The position numbers and the translations under genes were made by a program. Positions 6,441-13,363 of a stretch of DNA of 16,419 bases are shown here, piece by piece. The stretch is from CAYLNM01 sp964385045. Its GTDB lineage: Bacteria > Planctomycetota > Phycisphaerae > Phycisphaerales > SM1A02. The DNA lies in assembly GCA_964385045.1 (NCBI GenBank), contig CAYLNM010000103.1, forward strand, positions 1 to 16,419, read 5' to 3'. Under the pieces are notes generated by a model. It had not been told where the DNA came from. It was given only the letters and a program-made list of their open reading frames with translations, and ran no database searches. Position 1 is the stretch's first letter. Every line of letters starts with the position of its first letter.

Positions 6441-8405
6441 ATGGCAGCCAATGGACACGTCAACGCATCGCAGCGCGTCATCGTCGTCGGTGGCGGCCTC
6501 GCCGGACTCGCGGCCGCCGTCCGCGTGGCCGAGGCCGGGCTGCCCGTCGACCTGTTCTCGCTCGTCCCGGTGAAGCGCTCGCACAGCGTCTGTGCCCAGG
6601 GCGGCATCAACGCGTGCAACGACGTGGCCCGGCAGCAGGGCTACTCGGAGTACCAGCACTTCGACGAGACCCTGTACGGCGGCGACTTCCTGCAGCACCA
6701 GCCACCGGTCTACGAGATGGCCCACTGGGCCCCGAAGATCATCGATCTGCTCGACCGCATGGGCGTGCCCTTCAACCGCACCCCCGAGGGCAACCGCGAC
6801 CTGCGGCTCTTCGGCGGCTCGCTCTTCAAGCGGACGCACTTCGCCGGCGCCACGACGGGCCAGCAGCTGCTGTACGCCCTCGACGAGCAGACCCGCCGCT
6901 GGGAGGCCGAGGGCTCGGTCAACAAGTACGAGCACTGGGAGTTCCTGTGGCCGATCCTCGACGACGACGGCCGCTGCCGCGGCATCGTCGCCCAGGACCT
7001 CCGGTCCATGCAGATCCGCTCGTTCCGCGCCGGCGCGGTCGTGATGGCCACCGGCGGTCCGGGCCTCGTCTTCGGCAAGAGCACCAACTCGGTGATGTGC
7101 ACCGGCGGCGCGGCCAGCCGCTGCTACCAGGCCGGCGTGCACTACGCCAACGGCGAGTTCATCCAGGTCCACCCGACCGCGATCCCGGGCGCCGACAAGC
7201 TGCGGCTGATGTCCGAGTCGGCCCGCGGCGAGGGCGGACGCGTGTGGGTGCCCCGCACCAAGGGCGACACCCGTGACCCGCGGCAGATCCCCGACGCCGA
7301 GCGGTGGTACTTCCTCGAGGAGAAGTATCCGGCCTACGGCAACCTGGTCCCGCGCGACATCGCGACCCGCGAGATCTTCGACGTCTGCGTGAACCACGGC
7401 ATGGGCATCGGCGGCGGGAACATGGTCTACCTCGACCTGACCCACAAGCCCAAGGAGTACCTCGAGACGAAGCTCGGCGGGATCATGGAGATCTACCGCA
7501 AGTTCGTCGGCGAGGACCCGACCGAGATGCCCATGAAGATCTTCCCGGGCGTCCACTACTCGATGGGCGGCCTCTGGACGACCTACACGCCCGCCGGGGA
7601 CGGCAAGGGCATGGAGCACGGGGCCCCGAACTCGATGATGACGAACGTCGAGGGGCTCTACGCCTTCGGCGAGGTCAACTACCAGTACCACGGCGGCACC
7701 CGCCTCGGCGCCAACGCCCTGCTCTCGTGCATCTTCGACGGCCTGTTCTGCGGCCTCGGGGTGGCGAACTACGTCCGCGAGGTCGCCCCGCACGCGGCCG
7801 ACGCGCCGGCGAGCCTCTTCGATGCCGCCCGCGAGGCGGAGGAGGCCAAGCAGAAGAAGCTCATCGACGGCGGCGGCGAGGAGAACCCGTACCACATCGG
7901 CAAGGAGCTCGGCGACGAGATGACCGCCTGCTCCACCGTGGTCAAGACCGAGGAGCGGATGCTCGAGGGCATGGAGAAGCTCGCCGAGCTCAAGGATCGC
8001 TTCCAGCGGGTCCGCCTCTCCGACACCGGGCTCTGGACGAACCAGAACCTCTCGTACGCCCGGGCCGTCGGCGACATGCTCCGCCTCGGCGAGGCCATCC
8101 TCAAGGGCGGCATCGAGCGCAAGGAGTCGCGGGGCAGCCACTACCGCCTCGACTACCCCGAGCGCGACGACTCGAAGTTCCTCAAGACGACGCTCGCGAC
8201 CTACGACGCCGAGGCCGACTCCGTGACCATCTCGTGGGAGGACATCGACCTGTCCCTCGTCGAGCCGCGGGCCCGCACCTACGGCAAGGTCGATGCGAAG
8301 CCCGATGGCGACGCCAAGGGCGAGGAGTCGAAGGACTCGGCCAAGGGCGGCGCGGTGGCCGGGGCCGCCATGCGGACGCCGGACGCCCCGGACGCTCGCA
8401 GCTGA
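6441..8405 (+). CDS. sdhA: Succinate dehydrogenase flavoprotein subunit
   Basis: The catalytic subunit of complex II, oxidizing succinate to fumarate in the TCA cycle with covalently bound FAD. The 654-residue length fits the long FrdA/SdhA class that pairs with b558 anchors. The dinucleotide fold is VVGGGLAGLAAA (15-26). H48 in RSHSVCAQGG is the expected covalent FAD histidine. Substrate-site residues are visible in HPTAIPG (H244), SARGEGG (R262), VHYSMGG (H372) and the flavin-cap region HGGTRLGANALLSC (R421). Residues after about 617 form a Lys/Glu/Asp/Gly-rich tail beyond the usual fold. ATG 6441 has GAAAGG (6427-6432) 8 nt upstream. It follows sdhC in an apparent sdhCA operon, but no iron-sulfur subunit gene follows: the next genes converge from the opposite strand. 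Confidence 0.96.
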   Translation: MAANGHVNASQRVIVVGGGLAGLAAAVRVAEAGLPVDLFSLVPVKRSHSVCAQGGINACNDVARQQGYSEYQHFDETLYGGDFLQHQPPVYEMAHWAPKIIDLLDRMGVPFNRTPEGNRDLRLFGGSLFKRTHFAGATTGQQLLYALDEQTRRWEAEGSVNKYEHWEFLWPILDDDGRCRGIVAQDLRSMQIRSFRAGAVVMATGGPGLVFGKSTNSVMCTGGAASRCYQAGVHYANGEFIQVHPTAIPGADKLRLMSESARGEGGRVWVPRTKGDTRDPRQIPDAERWYFLEEKYPAYGNLVPRDIATREIFDVCVNHGMGIGGGNMVYLDLTHKPKEYLETKLGGIMEIYRKFVGEDPTEMPMKIFPGVHYSMGGLWTTYTPAGDGKGMEHGAPNSMMTNVEGLYAFGEVNYQYHGGTRLGANALLSCIFDGLFCGLGVANYVREVAPHAADAPASLFDAAREAEEAKQKKLIDGGGEENPYHIGKELGDEMTACSTVVKTEERMLEGMEKLAELKDRFQRVRLSDTGLWTNQNLSYARAVGDMLRLGEAILKGGIERKESRGSHYRLDYPERDDSKFLKTTLATYDAEADSVTISWEDIDLSLVEPRARTYGKVDAKPDGDAKGEESKDSAKGGAVAGAAMRTPDAPDARS

Positions 8406-8465
8406 CCGACCGGTCGGACGCGATCCCGCCGCGGGCGCACGGCCGGCGGCGCTGCCCGCGGGCGG
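8406..8465. terminator. Palindrome and hairpin between convergent sdhA and the M50-HlyD gene
   Basis: Directly after the sdhA stop lies a perfect 12-bp palindrome, CCGACCGGTCGG (8406-8417). It is followed by an 11-bp stem with one bulged G (8426-8436 / 8454-8465). Lying between two convergent genes, these could block transcription from both sides. Neither has a T-run, so the role is inferred from position only. Confidence 0.38.
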
Positions 8466-8512
8466 CGCCGGTCATCGTTCGGGAGACACGCGGCCGACGA
8501 CGCGGCGCGTGC

Positions 8513-10642
8513 TCAGCCCGCGGCGAGCCGGTCGACGAACGCCCGGAACCGGCGGTAGAGCTGACGGGCCACGGTGGCGGGCTCGCCCGGCATCCGCACG
8601 GCGGCGCGGCTCCCGTCGCGGCCGGCGGGCGGCGGCTCGTCGAGTGCGATCGTGACCGTGAAGAACGGCTGGTCGAAGGCCGTCCCCTCCGCATCGGTGG
8701 CGATGCCGCCGCCGCCGACGGCGGTGAGGGCCGCGAGATCGACGTCCCGGCTTCCCGCCGGCGCCACCGAGCGAATGCGCCCGAGGCGCGGCGGCCCGGT
8801 CTCCCCCGGCAGGCGGATCTCGACCGGCTGACCCGGCGCCGGCGACGCGTCCACGAGGTCCGCCTCCGTCAGCAGCATGCGCACCACGGCCGGCCCCCCG
8901 CCCACGACGGCGATCGGCTCCCCCGCCTCGACCCAGCGGCCGCGCTCCCGGGGCTCCGGGCCCGACAGCAGACGCCCCGCCGAGGGCACCGTGACCGCGA
9001 GCCGCTCGCGGTCGTCACGGCGCTCCTCGCGGACGCGGGCGGCGTGGACGACCATGCGGCGAGCCTGCTCGATCGCGGCCGGCCGCTCGGGCTCGGCCTC
9101 GGCCAGCCGGCGGCGGATCCGGGCGGCCTCGAGGCGGGCCTCGGCCGCGGCGATCACCGCGTCGAGGCTCGGGTCGGCGAGCCGGACGACCGGCGTCTCC
9201 GGCTCCACCGCGTCGCCGGGGCGGACGAGGACCCCGTCGAGCGTCCCGCTCACCGGGGCGTGGACGACCTCCCGCCGCTCGGGCTGCACCACGCCGTCGG
9301 CCCGGACCACGCTCGGCACCGGGATCGCCAGCATCGCCGCCGGAATGCCCAGCACCGCGAGTGCCGCCGCCGCCACCGCGCGGCCGCGGACGGGCCGGGT
9401 CTCCTCGTCCGCCACGAGGTAGCGGACGAGCCGGCGGAGGCGGCCGAGGACGTTGGCGGCGACGTAGACCGAGGCAGCCAGCAGTCCGACCGTCCCGAAG
9501 CGGACCGCCAGCAGCGTCGCGATCGCCAGGATCAGGACGACGCGGTAGGCGATCGCGGCCACGCCGTAGGCGAGCAGGATCGCGCGGTCCGGCCGCGGCA
9601 CCGGCGGCACCTCGAGTCCGAGCAGGCGCCGCCGGGCCACCGTGCCGACCGCCTCGAACGACCGTGACTGGAGGTTCGGCATCCCCGAGGCGTCGGCGAG
9701 CACGTGGTAGCCGTCGAACTTCATGAGCGGGTTGAGGTTGAACCCGATCGTCGTGACGCTCGCGGTCATCGCGATCAGGAACAGCACGTCGCGCAGTGGC
9801 CCCGGATCGACCGCCGCCCACACCAGGACGGCGGGGATCGCGACGAGCGACTCGAAGTACATCCCGCCGAGATTGACCAGCTGCCGGTCCCGCAGCCGCG
9901 AGAAGCCCCAGGCCGCGCTGGCGTCGACGTACGCGCACGGCGTGAGCAGGATCATGAACACGCCCATCTCGGGCACCGCCCCGCCCCGGAGCCGGCACGC
10001 GTAGCCGTGGCCGAGCTCGTGGAAGAGCTTGAGCAGGACCAGGACCACCCAGGTGACCGCGAGCGACTCGAGCCGGAGCAGGCCCGCCGCCGCCTCCACG
10101 ACCTCCCGCCACCGGGCGGCGACGACGACGAGGGCCAGGAGCCCGAGCACCGCCCAGGCGAGCATGAACGCACGGCTGAACAGCGGCCGCACCAGGCCGA
10201 CGGTGGACTCGAGGAACCGGTCGGGATTCCAGACCGGGATCCGGAAGAACAGCGGGGCCGAGAGGACCCGCCGGCGCGCGAGGGCGCGCTTGCGCAGGTG
10301 TCGCTCGTAGAGGACGTCGGCGTTGGAGACCGGCAGGCTGAGGAAGCCGGCCGAGTGCAGCTCGAGGACGAAGGCGTAGAAGTCCTCGGCCCCGTCGGGG
10401 GAGATCACGCCCGAGGCGGTCAGCCAGTCGAGGGTGGAGCCGAGCGGCTCGTCCCGCCGGATCGCGGCGAACAGCTGGTAGTCGCCGACGCCGAGCGAGT
10501 GGGAGCGGAAGTTGACGGGGTCCGTGACCACGTAGGACACGCGGCCGCGGAAGACGTGCCGCGTGACCTCGAGGTCGTCGCGGGTGTCGACGCGGACGTG
10601 GGCGAGACGGTCCGCCAGCGACGGCTGCGCGGCGGCGCTCAC
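8513..10642 (-). CDS. PqqD-like / M50 site-2 protease / HlyD-like adaptor fusion
   Basis: A 709-residue membrane protein with three parts. Residues about 15-115 resemble a PqqD-like winged-helix domain. Residues about 155-410 are a multi-pass M50 zinc metalloprotease with HELGH (208-212) in a membrane segment and the second metal-site motif NPLMKFDG (304-311). After a last membrane segment (about 421-443), residues 450-490 are a biotinyl-lipoyl-like half, then a charged alpha-helical hairpin (491-550) and a HlyD-type barrel (551-670). Such M50-HlyD fusions occur beside large exported repeat proteins, but their mechanism is not settled to my knowledge. The start is GTG 10642: its GTGA overlaps the stop codon of the upstream GAF-HlyD gene, implying translational coupling. 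The frame is open upstream for 385 more codons, but that is a shadow of the neighbour. Confidence 0.85.
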   Translation of the reverse strand: MSAAAQPSLADRLAHVRVDTRDDLEVTRHVFRGRVSYVVTDPVNFRSHSLGVGDYQLFAAIRRDEPLGSTLDWLTASGVISPDGAEDFYAFVLELHSAGFLSLPVSNADVLYERHLRKRALARRRVLSAPLFFRIPVWNPDRFLESTVGLVRPLFSRAFMLAWAVLGLLALVVVAARWREVVEAAAGLLRLESLAVTWVVLVLLKLFHELGHGYACRLRGGAVPEMGVFMILLTPCAYVDASAAWGFSRLRDRQLVNLGGMYFESLVAIPAVLVWAAVDPGPLRDVLFLIAMTASVTTIGFNLNPLMKFDGYHVLADASGMPNLQSRSFEAVGTVARRRLLGLEVPPVPRPDRAILLAYGVAAIAYRVVLILAIATLLAVRFGTVGLLAASVYVAANVLGRLRRLVRYLVADEETRPVRGRAVAAAALAVLGIPAAMLAIPVPSVVRADGVVQPERREVVHAPVSGTLDGVLVRPGDAVEPETPVVRLADPSLDAVIAAAEARLEAARIRRRLAEAEPERPAAIEQARRMVVHAARVREERRDDRERLAVTVPSAGRLLSGPEPRERGRWVEAGEPIAVVGGGPAVVRMLLTEADLVDASPAPGQPVEIRLPGETGPPRLGRIRSVAPAGSRDVDLAALTAVGGGGIATDAEGTAFDQPFFTVTIALDEPPPAGRDGSRAAVRMPGEPATVARQLYRRFRAFVDRLAAG

Positions 10643-12543
10643 AGCCAGAGCGTCCGGCGGACCCAGCTGATCGCGCGGCGTCCGAGGACCCACCAGACCG
10701 CGCGGCGTCCGGTGTCGATGCGGGCCACGCCCTCCATGCCCGGACGCATCCAGTCCGCCGGCTCCGCGAGGCTCGCCTCGCCCACGAACGCGTTGGTGCC
10801 GTCGGCCGGGGTGGCCGACGCGGCGATCCGGTCCACCCGCACCTCGTGCCGCACGTCGGGGCGAGCGCGGGTGGCGAACCGGCCCGTCATCCCCGCCGCG
10901 ACCAGGTCGGCGTCCCGCTCGGGCACCGAGACCTCGACCGTCCAGCCCTCGTCGCCGGCGACGACGAACAGGGTCTCGCCCCGGCTGATCGCCCGGCCGA
11001 TCTCGCGGTCGGGGCGGCTCGACACGACCGTGCCGTCGATCGGCGAGCGGATCACGGATCGGGCGATCCGCTCCTCGACGAGGGCCAGCTCGCCCTCGAG
11101 CGCCCGCGCCTCGGACTCGGCGAGGCGAGAGCCGGCGAGGTCGCCCTCGACGAGGCGGCGCCGCGCCTCGAGCCGCTGGACCTCGATCGACGCCGCGAGA
11201 CGGCTCCGCTCCAGCTCCAGCGCGTCGGTGCGCAGGCGGGCGAGGACCTCGCCCACGGCGACGCGGGCACCGTCGTCCACCTCGACCGCGGCAAGCACGC
11301 CGTCCGCGGCCGCGGCCACGTGCCGCGACACCGCCGGCTCCAGCCGCGCGTCCGCCGCCACCCGGAGCTCGAGCCGGCCGAAGGCCAGCCAGCCTGCGAG
11401 CAGCAGGACCGACGCGGCGACGAGGGTGCGCCGGACGAGCGTCCGAGGGCCGGCGAGCTCGGCGATCCAGCCGCGGGTGGCGTCCGCCGCGTGCGCGACG
11501 AGCGAGCGGTCCGCGCGGGCGAGGGTCCGGATCAGCAGTCCGTAGGGAGCCAGGCTCCGCTCGATGCGCTCCAGCTCGTCGCCCGCGATCGGGCCCCCCG
11601 GACGGGCGCGGACGGAGGCGATCCCGACGATCGAGGCCTCGGGCCCGTCCCCGTCGCGGAGCGGGATCGAGAGCACGGCGGCGCCGCCGGTCGAGCGGTG
11701 CCACGCCACGTGCAGGCGGTGGCGGGTCGAGGCGGCGGCGTCGTCCTCCCACGCCGCGTCGGGCTGCATGACGATGCGGTGGCCGGCGTCGAGGCACTCC
11801 TCCATCGCCGCCACGATCCCCCGGGCCCCGGGGCTCCGGGCCTTCACCTCGTCGAACCCGGAGATCGCCAGCAGCCGCACGCGGGGCCCCTCGACGGCAC
11901 CGACGGCGACCATCTCGGTTCCCGTCCGGGCCCGCAGGCCGTTGGCGAGGGCGAAGGCGAGATGACGGCGGGACCGCACCCGGCCGGCCTCGGTGAGCGC
12001 GGCCATCGCGAACCGGTCAGGGGCACCGTCACGGCCCGGGGCGGCCTCCAGGCGCGACATCAGGAAGGCGTTGGTGGCGAGGACCCGTCCCAGCTCGCTC
12101 GTCGTGCCCGCCACGAGTCCGTCGTCGACGCCGGGAACGACCAGGACGAGACCGCCGATCGTGGCGCCGCCCGCGTCCGGGACCGGGTGCCCGATGATGG
12201 CGACCGTCCCGCCCCCACCCTTCGACGCGTACAGCCGCGCCCGCGGTCGCCCGGACGCGATCACCTCGTCGAGCAGCGCGGTCGCCGGTCCGCGCCAGAG
12301 TCCGGGATCCACGCCCCGGCGATGCCAGGCGTCCTCGAGCACCGCCGAGCCCGTCCGGACATCCAGGAGTCCGTAGGGTGCGTCGACGGCATCGCAGAGC
12401 ACGCGCAGCAGCTCGCGGAGCATGGGCGTGCGGCCCGATGCCGACGCGGCGATCGCGGCGAGCCGGGCCGGCACGCCGGCGAGGGCCGCGGGCGCGGAGC
12501 GGCGCGGGGCGTCCTCGGTCGTCCTGGCGGCGTCGCCGTTCAT
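10639..12543 (-). CDS. GAF-like sensor joined to a HlyD-family membrane-fusion adaptor
   Basis: A 634-residue protein, probably in the inner membrane. The N-terminal half (about 40-165 and 185-340) shows two GAF-like segments with patterns such as APYGLLDV, GGLVLVVPG and AAVLSIPLRDGDG...IVGIASVRA; the second is the clearer. A single membrane helix lies near 371-388. The periplasmic half starts with a lipoyl-like strand set (about 403-436), a long alpha-hairpin rich in Leu/Glu/Arg (440-495), the return lipoyl strand SPIDGTVVSSRPDREIGRAI (500-519) and a beta-barrel (530-612). The last residues are Trp/Arg-rich. No catalytic domain is present, so it would sense a small molecule or signal and act as a periplasmic adaptor. 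ATG 12543 has GGAGAG 12 nt upstream, a long spacing. It lies 65 bp after the PilZ gene and overlaps the M50-HlyD gene by 4 bp. Confidence 0.82.
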   Translation of the reverse strand: MNGDAARTTEDAPRRSAPAALAGVPARLAAIAASASGRTPMLRELLRVLCDAVDAPYGLLDVRTGSAVLEDAWHRRGVDPGLWRGPATALLDEVIASGRPRARLYASKGGGGTVAIIGHPVPDAGGATIGGLVLVVPGVDDGLVAGTTSELGRVLATNAFLMSRLEAAPGRDGAPDRFAMAALTEAGRVRSRRHLAFALANGLRARTGTEMVAVGAVEGPRVRLLAISGFDEVKARSPGARGIVAAMEECLDAGHRIVMQPDAAWEDDAAASTRHRLHVAWHRSTGGAAVLSIPLRDGDGPEASIVGIASVRARPGGPIAGDELERIERSLAPYGLLIRTLARADRSLVAHAADATRGWIAELAGPRTLVRRTLVAASVLLLAGWLAFGRLELRVAADARLEPAVSRHVAAAADGVLAAVEVDDGARVAVGEVLARLRTDALELERSRLAASIEVQRLEARRRLVEGDLAGSRLAESEARALEGELALVEERIARSVIRSPIDGTVVSSRPDREIGRAISRGETLFVVAGDEGWTVEVSVPERDADLVAAGMTGRFATRARPDVRHEVRVDRIAASATPADGTNAFVGEASLAEPADWMRPGMEGVARIDTGRRAVWWVLGRRAISWVRRTLWL

Positions 12544-12608
12544 GCGGGTCGTGGTCTCTCCGGTGGGCCCCGGCGAGCGGTGGGAATCGGGACCGTGCGT
12601 CGACTGCG

Positions 12609-13028
12609 TCAGGCCGCCTGCTCACGGAGGAGGCGATCGTCGAGCTCGATGGCCTGGAAGAACGAGAGCCCCGACTCGAACGCGTCCTCGCGGATGAGTC
12701 GGCAGCGCACGCAGCGGGCGAAGACCAGCGGCAGGTCGAGCGTCCCGCGGTCGAAGCCGAGCCGGTAGGTGTCGCCGACCTGCAGCGGCACCGGCAGGAG
12801 CACCTGGCAGCCGCCCGAGGAGATGTCCCCGGTGACGCCCGCGACCTTCAGCGAACGCACGTCGCTGGTGTTCCCGGGCTGGACGAGGACCTTGACCCGG
12901 AGCTGGATCCGGCTCCAGGCCCGCTGGCGGATGATCTCCTCCGACGTGTTGGCCTCGAGCTCCTCGAGAAGCTCGAACTGATCGTGGAGGTCTCCGCCCG
13001 ATGGACGGTCGGGGTTGGCTGCGGGCAC
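12609..13028 (-). CDS. PilZ-domain protein, putative cyclic di-GMP effector
   Basis: A 139-residue soluble protein, mostly one PilZ domain (about 33-135). The two cyclic di-GMP-binding signatures are visible: RxxxR as R36-R40 within RQRAWSRIQLR, and DxSxxG as DISSGG (68-73). Residues about 14-30 are acidic and helical (QFELLEELEANTSEE). The start is assigned to GTG 13028 because GGAGA (13035-13039 on the opposite strand) lies exactly 6 nt upstream. The first ATG of the frame (13226) has no Shine-Dalgarno and would add 66 low-complexity residues. Same strand as, and between, the RTX/cadherin gene and the GAF-HlyD gene, so it may regulate export or display of the large protein. A cytosolic PilZ could bind the cytoplasmic half of the GAF-HlyD protein; this is inference. 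Confidence 0.82.
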   Translation of the reverse strand: MPAANPDRPSGGDLHDQFELLEELEANTSEEIIRQRAWSRIQLRVKVLVQPGNTSDVRSLKVAGVTGDISSGGCQVLLPVPLQVGDTYRLGFDRGTLDLPLVFARCVRCRLIREDAFESGLSFFQAIELDDRLLREQAA

Positions 13029-13363
13029 GTCCGATCTCCGGTCAGGCGGCAAGGCGGCGTGGTCCGCCCTCGGGCCTGAGGTCGGCGAGAGGGTTCCGGC
13101 GATCGACCCCGGAGCGCATCCGAGCGACGCGCGTCGCCCCGACCCTGCGGCCCCTGACGGTCCGAACGAGTCGAAGGGGTCCGAGAACTCGGCGGCGAGC
13201 GATCCGCGGCGTCGACCACGCGGCATCGGTGGAGCGTCGGCCGCGATGCCCGGCCCGGTCCACGGCCCGTTCCACGGCCCGGCCGCGGCCTGGCCGCGGG
13301 CCCACGCCCGGGGGCTCGGCCGCGAAGGTGGGATGACCGAGCCACGGTCGCCCGGCCGCGGGC
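13029..13363 (-). other. Intergenic region between the RTX/cadherin and PilZ genes
   Basis: This 335-bp stretch has no gene I can support. Nearest the RTX stop is a hairpin (13313-13343, listed separately). Further on is a 12-bp-period direct repeat of TCCACGGCCCG (13259-13269 and 13271-13281) and the inverted repeat CCGCGGCC-T-GGCCGCGG (13283-13299). An AT-rich promoter is not evident. The gap is large enough for an independent promoter for the PilZ and HlyD genes. Confidence 0.5.
13313..13343 (-). terminator. Hairpin after the RTX/cadherin gene
   Basis: A 7-bp perfect stem GGCTCGG / CCGAGCC with a 17-nt loop begins about 20 nt after the RTX/cadherin stop codon. Position fits a terminator or transcript-end stabilizer; the T-run of an intrinsic terminator is missing. 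Confidence 0.3.

Noticed and set aside
8406..8512. Search for a short or broken sdhB after sdhA
   Set aside because: Only 107 bp with hairpins remain, and no cysteine-cluster motif of an iron-sulfur subunit is seen in any frame.
7304..9667. Plus-strand open frame across the end of sdhA into the M50-HlyD gene
   Set aside because: Out of frame with sdhA and antisense to a protein with HELGH; no start signal or recognisable domain.
10846..12768. Plus-strand open frame antisense to the GAF-HlyD gene
   Set aside because: Low-complexity Arg/Gly/Asp/Ala sequence with no motif; the opposite strand has an ordered GAF, membrane helix and HlyD layout.
13029..13226. N-terminal extension of the PilZ protein to ATG 13226
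   Set aside because: No Shine-Dalgarno at the ATG, low-complexity residues, while GTG 13028 has GGAGA at ideal spacing.
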